A stretch of 64,000 bases of DNA from NCBI RefSeq assembly GCF_037120725.1, contig NZ_JBBAXC010000002.1, positions 1-64,000 on the forward strand, given 5' to 3'. The notes beneath the pieces were generated by a model. It saw nothing but the letters and a program-made list of their open reading frames with translations. It ran no database searches and was not told the DNA's origin. Position 1 is the first letter of the stretch; each line of letters begins with the position of its first letter. A program made the translations under genes and the position numbers. This DNA comes from Bacillus spongiae. GTDB lineage: Bacteria > Bacillota > Bacilli > Bacillales > Bacillaceae_K. Positions 1-7,677 of the stretch are shown in pieces.

Positions 1-639
1 TTTATCAAACTTCGTTACGACATCATCTACTTTTTGAACCAATTGTTTGAGCTCTTCCAACGATAATTGTTCATCCGTTTCACGTTCAATTTCAGGTATG
101 ATTTCATTCTGAAGTAGTTCATTATATAGCTGATTTGACTTTTTAATTAAACTTTCATGGTAGTTCTTAATGGATTTCTTCCAGACGAAGGTAAATTTAT
201 TCGCATTCGCTTCAATCTTTGTACCATCAATAAAAATTGCTTCTTGATCAATTAGTTTCTCTTCGATTAATTGGCAACGGAATTGGACAAAACATTCCCG
301 AATTAATTCTTTCACTTCTGGTTGAACACGGAATCGATTGATTGTGCGGTAGCTTGGTTCATGTCCTTGAGCTAACCACATCATACGAATACTGTCTTTT
401 AATAGGGCTTCAATTTTACGTCCAGAAAAGACCGATTGTGTGTAGGCACATAAGATAATTTTAAGCATCATGCGTGGATGGTAGGCAGGACAACCTTCAT
501 TTCGAAGAAATGATTCAAATGCTTCATGAGGAATACTTTCAACTAAATGATGAACATGGAAGGCAATATCATTGATTTGTAATTTTACTTCTAAATCTAA
601 AGGCAAAACTAGTTGATTCATGATATAATTTTTAAACAT
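1..639 (-). CDS. IS1182-family transposase, N-terminal 213 codons (partial)
   Basis: A DDE transposase catalyses movement of the insertion sequence. The minus-strand frame is open from ATG at 639 to the window edge and begins MFKNYIMNQLVLPLDLE, the usual start of IS1182 transposases. The DUF772-type segment follows (YHPRMMLKIILCAY, then EPSYRTINRFR), then the catalytic first Asp in IFIDGTKIEANANKF. The remaining catalytic residues would lie beyond the edge. A second in-frame ATG at 621 is possible. No disruption is visible in the part present. It is cut by the window, not shown to be truncated in the genome. Confidence 0.85.
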   Translation of the reverse strand, partial: MFKNYIMNQLVLPLDLEVKLQINDIAFHVHHLVESIPHEAFESFLRNEGCPAYHPRMMLKIILCAYTQSVFSGRKIEALLKDSIRMMWLAQGHEPSYRTINRFRVQPEVKELIRECFVQFRCQLIEEKLIDQEAIFIDGTKIEANANKFTFVWKKSIKNYHESLIKKSNQLYNELLQNEIIPEIERETDEQLSLEELKQLVQKVDDVVTKFDK

Positions 640-720
640 AAGGACCCTTCTTTCGATGAGATTTTGTGTGAGAACTCTATTTTATCAGAAGTGGTCCTTA
701 TTTTAATTCAAAAAATAAAC

Positions 721-763
721 AAAGCCGGTGAAATTTTACTTATTGTAAAATTTCACCGGCTTT
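721..763. terminator. Strong hairpin with T tract at the end of the IS
   Basis: Perfect 16-bp stem at 724-739 and 745-760 with a five-base loop, flanked by AAA and TTTTT, so it can act as an intrinsic terminator rightwards and partly leftwards. It lies upstream of the transposase, where it could block read-in transcription from outside. Confidence 0.7.
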
Positions 764-891
764 TTCATCTCAGAGGTGGGTTTTGTCCCAGCCTCTTTTT
801 GTATTGGGCCATTTTTCCAATGTTATGATATTAACTAGTATTATTAAGTGGTAAAATTAAGAAGGCGAATTTATTAGTTATGGAGGCTTAA

Positions 892-1111
892 ATGATAATA
901 GATACTCAAGGTATTAAGGATACAATTAGACATCGCTATCCATTTCTTTTAGTTGGATAGCATTTTGGAACTAGAAGAGGGAGAAAGAGCAGTAGGTATA
1001 AAAAATGTTTCAGCAAATGAGAATTTTTTTAATGGGCATTTTCTGAACTATCCAGTTATGTCAGGTGTGTTAATTGTAGAAGCACTAATTTTTTTTGCAA
1101 TTGGTGATTAA
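892..1111 (+). pseudogene. fabZ: fabZ relic: 3-hydroxyacyl-ACP dehydratase with frameshift and internal deletion
   Basis: FabZ dehydrates 3-hydroxyacyl-ACP in fatty acid synthesis. A GGAGG site at 883 precedes ATG 892, which encodes [22 protein letters not shown] and then stops. Shifting by one base at 955-956 restores the family sequence: [20 protein letters not shown], then FFNGHF with the catalytic His, then [12 protein letters not shown]. The reading then passes straight into IFFAIGD and a stop at 1109. FabZ proteins normally end in a motif like CEAEITFAIG, so the two ends seem joined by deletion of roughly 80 codons between two EA-encoding (GAAGCA) sites. It is not functional. It lies next to an IS, which fits decay of an accessory or redundant copy. 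Confidence 0.8.
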
Positions 1112-1297
1112 TATACATTAAGGGTAGTGCTATTTGTTTAACTAAGGGTATAAAAGCTAATGTTACGACAGAAATAAAATAACCTTTCACTTGTTGTGTT
1201 ATTGGAGTCAAAGCACAGGGGTGTAGGACATACATAAGAAAATTACGAAGTAAACGACCAAGTATAGAATTAACAATAGTAAAGGGGGTTTCACATA

Positions 1298-2131
1298 ATG
1301 ATACGTATGTATAGTGAAAAGGACGATAAGGAGAAGTTGTTAAGACTAATAGAAAAAATGGGTATAGAAGAAGAGATAGGGGATATAGATGAAGTAATGA
1401 CAAACTCTAAACATTTTCTTTTGTATGAACAAGATGGTATAAGAGGGTTTTCATTCTCATCTTCCTATTTGAATCATGAAGAGTCTATTGCTCAAATTAG
1501 TTTATATGTTGAACCGAAATATCGCTTAAAAGGTATTGGTTCTGAACTATATAAAGAAATGGAAAAGCTAATTTCTGAAACTAAATCTGATGTTTTGTGT
1601 ACTTATATGAGTGTTGAATCAGAAAATCCAGTTGAATTCGCTAAAAAAATGGGGTTTGAAAAATGGTGGGGCTTTCGTGAATTGGTATATAGGGGAGGAG
1701 CTATTCCTAAGCCAGACATAGAGTTTATTAAATATGACGATCGGTTTTTTGACCAGTTTGTAAAAGTAGTACAAGACTCTTATTACGATTTGCGAAAAAA
1801 GAATGATATTAAACCATATCGCTCTTCAGAAGAAATGGTGAAAAAATACCAATTAAATAATAATGTGTATATAACCTTACATAATGAGCAAATTGTTGCA
1901 TCAGTGACAACTAGTAAAGGAGAAGTAGATAATTTAATGGTTGCACCAAGTTACCAAGGAAAAGGCTATGGCCGTAAGGCTCTGCATTTTGGTATGAACA
2001 AGTTGCTAGAAGAAGGTTTCGAAGAAATTCGTCTCTGTTTTGTAGAAGGAAATGAATATGCCGAGAAATTATACACTTCTTCAGGATTTAAGCCACTTCA
2101 TAATACGCAAGTTTATCGAAAGTTCTTGTAG
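1298..2131 (+). CDS. Tandem GNAT-family N-acetyltransferase
   Basis: The 277-residue protein has two GNAT folds in a row. The first half has the acetyl-CoA loop in LYVEPKYRLKGIGSELYKEME (residues about 69-89). The second has LMVAPSYQGKGYGRKALHFG (about 208-227) followed by a typical C-terminal NEYAEKLYTSSGFK strand. Acetyl-CoA-dependent acylation of an amine, amino acid or antibiotic is likely, but the substrate cannot be told. ATG 1298 follows AAGGGGG at 1281-1287. It stands alone among decayed genes and has no visible terminator close behind it. Confidence 0.85.
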   Translation: MIRMYSEKDDKEKLLRLIEKMGIEEEIGDIDEVMTNSKHFLLYEQDGIRGFSFSSSYLNHEESIAQISLYVEPKYRLKGIGSELYKEMEKLISETKSDVLCTYMSVESENPVEFAKKMGFEKWWGFRELVYRGGAIPKPDIEFIKYDDRFFDQFVKVVQDSYYDLRKKNDIKPYRSSEEMVKKYQLNNNVYITLHNEQIVASVTTSKGEVDNLMVAPSYQGKGYGRKALHFGMNKLLEEGFEEIRLCFVEGNEYAEKLYTSSGFKPLHNTQVYRKFL

Positions 2132-2160
2132 AATGTAATTTTCGTTATTTAACAAATAAG

Positions 2161-2229
2161 GTCTTTACCGAACAATATAATACAAGTTACCTCGAATTCG
2201 AGTCTTTAACAATCGAGTGTGCTTATTGA
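2161..2229 (+). pseudogene. Short gene fragment related to the one at 2578-2772
   Basis: An open stretch without a start codon ends in LEFESLTIECAY and a stop at 2227. The motif and its DNA (GAATTCGAGTCTTTA) recur at 2617-2631 in a longer fragment, so both look like pieces of one family. I do not recognise the family. Confidence 0.4.
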
Positions 2230-2315
2230 ATAGCACGAGTCCAAATTTTAATAAAGTAAAGAATTATCATATGAAAAAGGACACTTAAAGTCAAAATCCA
2301 TTATTGAAGGGGGAT

Positions 2316-2544
2316 ATGATTTAGGGAGGAAGAGACAAACGGAATAGCTGTTTCTTCAATTTTGTTTGGTGCATTATCAATGATTACACCGTTTATCGGC
2401 ATATTACTAGGTATAGTTGGATTAGTAGGTTCTTTCTTGGCACTAAGGGCGATTAAGAATAGCAGGAAAAATGAGGGCGTATATCAAAAAGGTGAAAGTA
2501 TAGCAATATTTGCTATTATATTTAGTATTATTGGAATCTTATAG
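2316..2544 (+). pseudogene. Small DUF4190-like membrane protein, frameshifted at codon 3
   Basis: The open part reads EETNGIAVSSILFGALSM, then a hydrophobic hairpin, then ALRAIKNSRKN, then GESIAIFAIIFSIIGIL: two membrane segments in the pattern of DUF4190 proteins (NGxAIxSLxxG, then a basic loop, then GxAIxxxIxxI). A good ribosome site (AAGGGGG) sits before ATG 2316, but that ATG runs ATG ATT TAG. Removing one T from the ATTTAG run gives ATG ATT AGG GAG GAA GAG ACA and joins the family frame. So it is either a +1 frameshift mutant, a sequencing slip in a T run, or a gene that starts late at TTG 2362. It stops right after the second segment. Confidence 0.5.
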
Positions 2545-2577
2545 ATTAAATTTTTTAAATTACTCTACAACAAATGA

Positions 2578-2772
2578 GGGTTTTTTGAAGGCAGTAAGGA
2601 ATCTCTATTAAATATTGAATTCGAGTCTTTAGCAATAGGTTACGATGATTTTATATCACGCTATTCTGATTTAAAAAAGTTGTTGGTAGATTTGAGTTGT
2701 TTTGAAATAATCGGAATAAAGGTAAAGAGTAGAAAAGTTGAAGAACAGACTATTATGGTTTTCATAAATTAA
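2578..2772 (+). pseudogene. Start-less fragment of an unknown gene
   Basis: Sixty-four codons are open between stops at 2575 and 2770 with no usable start. They include IEFESLAIGYDDFISRYSDL and, near the end, CFEIIGIKVKSRKVEEQTIM. The composition looks like real protein, and the first motif repeats the one at 2191. It may be the C-terminal part of a gene broken by rearrangement. I do not recognise the family. Confidence 0.4.
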
Positions 2773-2800
2773 CTTTGAAATAGATTGGTGTGTGTATTAA

Positions 2801-3211
2801 ATGAATAGAGTAGTTGTAGCATATGCTTTTATTTATAAGCAAGATGAGAATAAAATCCTTATGGTTAATAACAAGGGTGGAGGTTGGTCTCTTCCTGGTG
2901 GTGCAGTGGAACAAGGGGAAACTTTAGAACAAGCAGTTATTCGAGAGGTTAAGGAAGAAACAAGTTTAACCATTGAAGCTGCTGAAGTTATAGCTGTTAA
3001 TGAAGCGTTCTTTAAAGAAAAGGGACATCACGCTCTATTTATAACATTTAAAGCTAAAGTCATTGAGGGAGACATTTCAATTGTAGATAGAGACGAAATT
3101 TCAGAGATAAAATGGGTAGATATACAAAGGGCTAATGAATTAATGCCTTATCATCCTTATGGAGTTGATAGTTTACTAAAAGCCTCTTCTCCATATACAT
3201 TTCAAGGGTAA
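2801..3211 (+). CDS. Nudix hydrolase
   Basis: Nudix enzymes cleave nucleoside diphosphates linked to another moiety. At 136 residues it has the usual single-domain length. The Nudix box is complete around residues 34-56: GGAVEQGETLEQAVIREVKE followed by ETSL, fitting GX5EX7REUXEEXGU except that the last G-U is S-L. Upstream, GGGWSLPGG is the usual strand and loop. ATG 2801 is preceded by a weak GGTGTGTG site. It is a lone gene between two decayed regions; the substrate is unknown. Confidence 0.85.
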   Translation: MNRVVVAYAFIYKQDENKILMVNNKGGGWSLPGGAVEQGETLEQAVIREVKEETSLTIEAAEVIAVNEAFFKEKGHHALFITFKAKVIEGDISIVDRDEISEIKWVDIQRANELMPYHPYGVDSLLKASSPYTFQG

Positions 3212-3438
3212 TAAACCCTTCTCTTCCTTCAACTATTGGAGCATATCTATCTATTTGGGGGTTGTCAAAAAACTACTGTTTTTTTAAACATGCCAGTAAG
3301 CAATGGATGAGCATTGTTTAATAAGCAGTGAATGAAAAGGAAGTTTCTTATTCAAGCTCTAACTATAGTTCACTGGAAAAATATTATTCATCGAGGAGGA
3401 AATAATAAAAAAATCATACACAGTTTGCAAAGGTACTA

Positions 3439-3606
3439 TTGGGGATAGGTTTTTTGTTATTTATGTCAGGTTTTGGTTCTAATGAAACAATAGGTATTGT
3501 ATCAGGGGCACCTGATATTCTCTCCTCATTTTCCATACCTTTAATTGTCATAGGTTTAGTTCTGATGATTATTTCAAACTTCTTTAGAAATGGACAAAAC
3601 CATTAG
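3439..3606 (+). CDS. Small hydrophobic ORF with uncertain start
   Basis: A frame open from 3409 to the stop at 3604 encodes NHTQFAKVLLGIGFLLFMSG, then GSNETIGIVSGAPDI, then a second membrane segment (IPLIVIGLVLMIISNFF) and a polar tail. It looks like a two-segment small membrane protein. A strong GAGGAGGAAATAATA site lies at 3393-3407, but the codon it points to is not a start in this frame. Usable starts are TTG 3439 or ATG 3463, both without a ribosome site. Loss of the original start is likely, so it may be a pseudogene. Confidence 0.4.
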   Translation: MGIGFLLFMSGFGSNETIGIVSGAPDILSSFSIPLIVIGLVLMIISNFFRNGQNH

Positions 3607-3841
3607 TTTATTTTCCTGTTCAAATTTTTCTTAAAGGTCGTTATTAACCTCTTTGTAGTATGAAAGTTTACTAGATAAAAAGCCATTTAACTCAAACTAT
3701 ATTTAATACCAACATGTTATTCAATTAGTTGATGTCAGCATAGAGGTGGAATATAAAACGGCAATCAGGTCTAGTTCTTTCTAAACGAAAGCCAACGTGG
3801 TAAAAATCCATTTATGAGGCAGTTGTAATCATATAATGAAA
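3607..3841. other. Intergenic stretch without recognised features
   Basis: About 235 bases between the small hydrophobic ORF and the terminator of the next minus-strand gene. I see no sustained coding frame, RNA gene or repeat here. Confidence 0.5.
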
Positions 3842-3866
3842 TAAATAAAAAACACCCAGAGGGTGC
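3842..3866 (-). terminator. Terminator of the small minus-strand membrane gene
   Basis: On the minus strand GCACCC-TCT-GGGTGT is followed by a run of T. It sits about 30 bases behind the stop of the minus-strand gene at 3895-4086. Confidence 0.6.
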
Positions 3867-3894
3867 ATAGGATAAGACCCGATTTTTATAAGAA

Positions 3895-4086
3895 TCATAA
3901 TAGCGTCATAATGGTGTCATCTTGAAGTGAGTTTTCTTTCATTTCCACTTTCCCACTTTCGTTTTTTTCAAACGGTCCCTCAATATTGAATGTTCGAATT
4001 GCCAACAATATGAAAACAGCTAGTAATAGTGTAATAAAAAGAATAAAAATGACGGTAACTACTCCTTTGTTCTTTGAAGATTTCAT
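3895..4086 (-). CDS. Small single-span membrane protein
   Basis: The 63-residue protein has a short basic N-terminus (MKSSKNKG), one strong membrane segment (VVTVIFILFITLLLAVFILL) and an acidic outer tail. The frame can begin upstream at GTG 4095, but that codon forms part of the AGGTG ribosome site, so ATG 4086 (six bases behind the site) is the better start, with ATG 4089 possible. It has its own terminator and is a plausible expressed gene. I recognise no family. Confidence 0.55.
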   Translation of the reverse strand: MKSSKNKGVVTVIFILFITLLLAVFILLAIRTFNIEGPFEKNESGKVEMKENSLQDDTIMTLL

Positions 4087-4095
4087 CATTCTCAC

Positions 4096-4412
4096 CTCAT
4101 CCCTTTAATAAAGAACATTATTATATTTGTATGTGGGAAGTTTTCGAAATGTTCCTATTAATTTTAACGCTTTGATGTGATAAAATGAAAAAGGGCTCAA
4201 AATGATAAAGTAAAGCGGGCATTAAACACATGTATTTTGTTTGTCCCTTAACAAACCTTCATTTATGATAATTGCCTAAACTATAAAGCTATGTGTCACT
4301 CATTGTATTAGTTAGTGCTAACAGTCAATTTATCTCTTTAGATTAATTTTTTTAGATTTACATTTTATTTAAACCTTCACTATGATGAATTTACAATGAT
4401 TTGATAATTTTA
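4096..4412. other. Intergenic region upstream of sphingomyelinase
   Basis: AT-rich DNA between divergent genes. It contains the promoter region of the small minus-strand gene (around 4100-4130) and, near 4390-4395, a possible -35 (TTTACA) for the sphingomyelinase gene. No coding frame or RNA gene was seen. Confidence 0.4.
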
Positions 4413-4430
4413 GTTATGTTGCAACATAAC
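4413..4430. promoter_or_regulatory. 18-bp perfect palindrome, putative operator of the sphingomyelinase gene
   Basis: GTTATGTTGCAACATAAC is an uninterrupted perfect palindrome ending 74 bases before the chosen start of the sphingomyelinase gene and overlapping the expected -10 region. It resembles the PlcR box of the B. cereus group (TATG...CATA) but has 6 rather than 8 bases between the half-sites, so it is not that box. A dimeric regulator of unknown type probably binds here (inference). Confidence 0.55.
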
Positions 4431-4504
4431 GAACTTTATATGTTTAGAAGAAAATGAAAGGGAATTATGAGCAACTATATAAAATTATTAGGAGTGGTGT
4501 AACG

Positions 4505-5458
4505 ATGAAAAAATGGTTAATAGCAATGTGTTTTGTGTTCTCGACAATGAGTTTTATTCCAAGCAATGTTTCCTATGCAAATGAACAGTATCCGAATGAT
4601 TTCAAGTTACTTCAGCACAATGTTTATTTACTACCTACATATATTACAAGCTGGGGGCAAGCAGAACGTGCAAAACTTATTGGGGAAGCGGATTATATGA
4701 AAGATCAAGATGCCATCATTCTTAATGAATTATTTGATAATTCGGCTTCAGAAGTATTACTTTCCAAGCTTAAAGAAGAATATCCAAACCAAACACCGGT
4801 TTCTGGTAGAAGCAAAAGTGGTTGGGATGAAACGCTTGGCTACTATTCGAATTTTGTTCCTGAAGATGGCGGTGTAGCCATTGTAAGTAAGTGGCCTATT
4901 GTAGAGAAGGTTCAGTACGTTTATGAAAATGGATGTGGAGCGGATTACTTTGCAAATAAAGGCTTTGTCTATGCAAAAATTCAAAAAAACAATCAATTTT
5001 ATCATATTATCGGAACGCATGCTCAAGCAGATGATACTGGCTGTGGAAGTGGAGAAGATGCAGAAATTCGTGAATCACAATTTCAAGAAATAAGAGACTT
5101 TGTAGACGGAAAAAATATTCCTTTGGATGAAGTTGTGTTCATTGGAGGAGATTTCAATGTTATAAAGAATAATGACAAAGAATACGCTTCAATGCTAAAC
5201 ACATTAAATGTAGCACAACCAGATGAATTCGCTGGACATTCTTCATCTTGGGATCCTGAAACAAACAGTATTCTTGCTTATGAATACCCAGATTTTGGTC
5301 CCCAACATTTAGACTATATTTTTGTTGAAAAAGATCATGCTCAACCATCTCATTGGATTAACGAAACATTGAATGTCAAATCTCCGACATGGACAGCCGT
5401 GCTTAATCAATATAACGAATATTCCGATCATTATCCTATCGCAGGGTATGTAAAGTAG
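4505..5458 (+). CDS. sph: Secreted sphingomyelinase C (neutral, EEP family)
   Basis: The enzyme hydrolyses sphingomyelin to ceramide and phosphocholine outside the cell. The mature part shows the endonuclease/exonuclease/phosphatase-fold residues in order: FKLLQHNVYLLP, the metal-binding Glu in AIILNELFDN, the GTHAQADD His, the GGDFNV Asp/Asn pair, and the catalytic SDHYP near the C-terminus. Cys residues in ENGCGADY and DTGCGSG probably form a disulfide, as in this family. ATG 4505 follows AGGAGTGG. It is preferred over an earlier in-frame ATG at 4454 because the protein then starts with a signal peptide (MKKWLIAMCFVFS), cleaved after VSYA. At 317 residues it has normal length. It is monocistronic, with a palindrome upstream and a terminator behind. 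Confidence 0.92.
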   Translation: MKKWLIAMCFVFSTMSFIPSNVSYANEQYPNDFKLLQHNVYLLPTYITSWGQAERAKLIGEADYMKDQDAIILNELFDNSASEVLLSKLKEEYPNQTPVSGRSKSGWDETLGYYSNFVPEDGGVAIVSKWPIVEKVQYVYENGCGADYFANKGFVYAKIQKNNQFYHIIGTHAQADDTGCGSGEDAEIRESQFQEIRDFVDGKNIPLDEVVFIGGDFNVIKNNDKEYASMLNTLNVAQPDEFAGHSSSWDPETNSILAYEYPDFGPQHLDYIFVEKDHAQPSHWINETLNVKSPTWTAVLNQYNEYSDHYPIAGYVK

Positions 5459-5473
5459 GGTAGCATAAAGATT

Positions 5474-5510
5474 GGCACATAGAATGTGAACCATTCTGTG
5501 TGCCTTTTTT
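5474..5510 (+). terminator. Intrinsic terminator of sph
   Basis: Thirteen-base stem (5474-5486 with 5492-5504, one G-U pair) followed by TTTTTT. Confidence 0.85.
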
Positions 5511-5543
5511 AGTAGAATGGGAGGTAGTGAAAATGGTCTTGTT

Positions 5544-7544
5544 TTATAGTGATAAAGGATTTGAGACTTTTGCATACGTGTAGTTATGCGCCTCTCCCAA
5601 CATTCTCATTGTAGTTACGGCTTTATAGTCCACTTTTTTTGTATAAAAAGCTTTTCGATCCTCTTTGACCTGCTCTACAGTGGTTCCTTCACTTTCTATT
5701 CGACTAAAGATACTTTCAAGTCTTTCCTTCACAATTTTCCAGAGCAAATCTTCCTTAACCTCACTAATCTCTTTTGATAATTGAAGAGCCAGTTCTCCTA
5801 GATGGTTTTGAATAACAGAATAAAATACTTTATTGCGAACGGATTGTAGACTAGATGTTAAAATGCGAGATTTAGGATGAAAGCTAGACAATTGGTAGCC
5901 AGCTTTTGTTATTCGCTCTTTATGGACACGAATTCCCTCCCAATCACGAATAAGAATTTTTACTGGAGTACCGTTTGGGTGGAATACAGCTACAGTATTT
6001 TGCAAATGGCCCTCTAACCCTATCCCATATTTAACAAGTAAGGCTATAACCCCATCAATTAGATTTTTTACATATTGATTAAAGAAAGAATAGACAGATT
6101 CCTCGATAGTGTCAAACTGATTGGTTTTATTATATCGTTCAATTAGTTCAACAATCACGCTTGGTTCCTCAGCTGAATTAGAAGTGAGGAGAGCTGAACC
6201 AACGATAGGAATTTCATCCTTATTGATATTATGGTAGAGGTTTTCTCTGACAACACAGGCTAGATTTTCACTTCGTTCTGTCTGATTAATCTCGCTATCT
6301 AATTGGTCAAGAAAATGTAATCCACCTAATTCGTTAATAGGGATAAAGGTTTTTTGATCAACTAAGCTGTCTTTAGTAAAAATTTGGGATAAGATTTTAC
6401 TCATAAGTGGCCCATTATGTATTGTTTGTTCCGATAATGTACGTACTTCGCCTGTTAAATGAACATTTGTTGTTAATTTATAGTGTGGTTGAAGCCCTGC
6501 TCGATGGATAGGAAAAAGCGTTCTAAATGACATACCTGCATAATATAGTGATTCCTTATGAGGAATTTCAATGAGTTTTTTTGATTTTAATTCTGTAGAA
6601 AACATATTCGGTATCGTTTTTTCCAACTGCCAAGGGTGAATAGGGCATATGTAATAATCTTTAGTATCTTTTCCATATTGTTTTAACGTTTTTTCAAATG
6701 TTGTTTTAAGCCTTGGGTCATGTAAGAAAAGTAATTCGTTCCACTCCTCCTTTAAGGTAGCAGTCGAAGCAAGTGTTTTATGCAAAGCAATAAAAGCCAT
6801 TGTTATTGGATTTTGAAATTCAGCTGAATATTGGAAGTTTTCACTAGGAGTAAGTCCTTTCCTCATTTTTGCTCCTGGATGACAAGGATGCCCCTCAATG
6901 ACAGATTGTTCCATTAAAGAGTAGGAGCATTCCTGTTTTTCCGCAGCCTCTAGTAATGAACCTTGGTATAAAGTTTGTTTCCAGCTTTGCATAGCGTATG
7001 CATAAGCCAAATTTGCTGAGCTATTCGACAGATCCCTTTTAAACATTTCAATTATGTCAGGATTTCCAGGCCATCCTTCTTTTAATAGTAAATCAAGTAT
7101 TTCTGAAGGATGAGAAATGAATTTCCTGTTTCCATCTTTAAATAAAAGTGTCACTGGGCCGCAAATTTCAACTCTCCCAAAGGCATATTCCTTATTAATA
7201 GGAATAATAAGGAAGCTATTATTGTTTTTAAAGAACATCAAAGCAAGTTCTTGATAGGAATTATAGGAATCAATACTTGATAGGTGTTCCAAAATGGATT
7301 TAGGTATAGAAGAATCAGCTTTCCACATGCCTCCCTCTTGATATATTTTTATCATATTGTCTTTTTGATTCATCATATTTTCACGAATAATAGACGAAAT
7401 AAAACGGTGTAAAATACCGTTTCTTCCTTTTTCTATATGGTTTTTGAAATGATCTAATAAAAATGTTTTTTCCCTCTCTAAATAGAGAAGAATCTCTCTT
7501 TCATCATGATCAAGCTTTTCTAAAGTCAGTTGATCATCCTTCAT
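5544..7544 (-). CDS. sfaD: NIS siderophore synthetase (IucA/IucC family), SfaD-like
   Basis: NIS synthetases adenylate citrate and condense it with an amine without a peptide synthetase. By position this one matches staphylococcal SfaD, which couples citrate to D-ornithine as the first step to staphyloferrin A. The 666-residue protein has the family marks: IEGHPCHPGAKMRKGL, IHPWQLEK, SFRTLFPIHRAG, KLTTNVHLTGEVRTLS, and in the C-terminal FhuF-like part GIGLEGHLQN and IRDWEGIRVH. ATG 7544 lies six bases behind GAGGTG; the in-frame GTG 7553 is part of that site and is unlikely to be the start. It is divergent from the exporter and second synthetase, as sfaD is from sfaABC, and has a Fur-box promoter. 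The family is sure; product identity is inferred from synteny. Confidence 0.85.
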   Translation of the reverse strand: MKDDQLTLEKLDHDEREILLYLEREKTFLLDHFKNHIEKGRNGILHRFISSIIRENMMNQKDNMIKIYQEGGMWKADSSIPKSILEHLSSIDSYNSYQELALMFFKNNNSFLIIPINKEYAFGRVEICGPVTLLFKDGNRKFISHPSEILDLLLKEGWPGNPDIIEMFKRDLSNSSANLAYAYAMQSWKQTLYQGSLLEAAEKQECSYSLMEQSVIEGHPCHPGAKMRKGLTPSENFQYSAEFQNPITMAFIALHKTLASTATLKEEWNELLFLHDPRLKTTFEKTLKQYGKDTKDYYICPIHPWQLEKTIPNMFSTELKSKKLIEIPHKESLYYAGMSFRTLFPIHRAGLQPHYKLTTNVHLTGEVRTLSEQTIHNGPLMSKILSQIFTKDSLVDQKTFIPINELGGLHFLDQLDSEINQTERSENLACVVRENLYHNINKDEIPIVGSALLTSNSAEEPSVIVELIERYNKTNQFDTIEESVYSFFNQYVKNLIDGVIALLVKYGIGLEGHLQNTVAVFHPNGTPVKILIRDWEGIRVHKERITKAGYQLSSFHPKSRILTSSLQSVRNKVFYSVIQNHLGELALQLSKEISEVKEDLLWKIVKERLESIFSRIESEGTTVEQVKEDRKAFYTKKVDYKAVTTMRMLGEAHNYTYAKVSNPLSL

Positions 7545-7599
7545 ATATTTCACCTCAATTTAAGTATTTACAAACTTGAGATAAGTTCGTATAATCTTC

Positions 7600-7627
7600 A
7601 TTGTATGATAATGATAATCATTTTCAA
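7600..7627 (-). promoter_or_regulatory. Promoter of sfaD-like gene
   Basis: On the minus strand TTGAAA (7627-7622), a 16-base spacer and TACAAT (7605-7600). The whole spacer is the Fur box, so bound Fur would exclude RNA polymerase. Confidence 0.65.
7606..7626. promoter_or_regulatory. Fur box between divergent siderophore operons
   Basis: Two overlapping 7-1-7 Fur motifs six bases apart: TGATAAT-G-ATAATCA (7606-7620) and TGATAAT-C-ATTTTCA (7612-7626), each with one mismatch to TGATAATNATTATCA. It lies midway between the sfaD-like gene and the exporter operon and probably represses both when iron is sufficient. Confidence 0.85.
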
Positions 7628-7677
7628 TTATAACGATAATTTATTAATTTGCAACTATAATTTGGAGGTGATTATCA

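Larger units (their letters stand above)
1..797 (-). mobile_element. IS1182-family insertion sequence, 5' end only
   Basis: The left edge of the window lies inside an insertion sequence. It holds the first part of a transposase on the minus strand, then (upstream of the gene) a strong hairpin at 721-763 and a second imperfect inverted repeat at 772-796 of the GAGGNNGGG...CCCAGCCTC kind that I associate with IS1182-type ends. The boundary near 797 is an estimate from that repeat. The other end lies outside the window, so whether the element is intact cannot be judged. Confidence 0.65.

Noticed and set aside
613-828. 71-codon plus-strand frame at the IS end
   Set aside because: It crosses the transposase start, the strong hairpin and the IS-end repeat, has no ribosome site, and no protein character.
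1056-1403. 115-codon minus-strand frame
   Set aside because: It runs antisense to the fabZ relic end and the start of the acetyltransferase gene; low-complexity composition and no ribosome site.
4413-4430. PlcR box upstream of sphingomyelinase
   Set aside because: PlcR boxes have TATG and CATA separated by 8 bases with A and T at fixed places; here the separation is 6.
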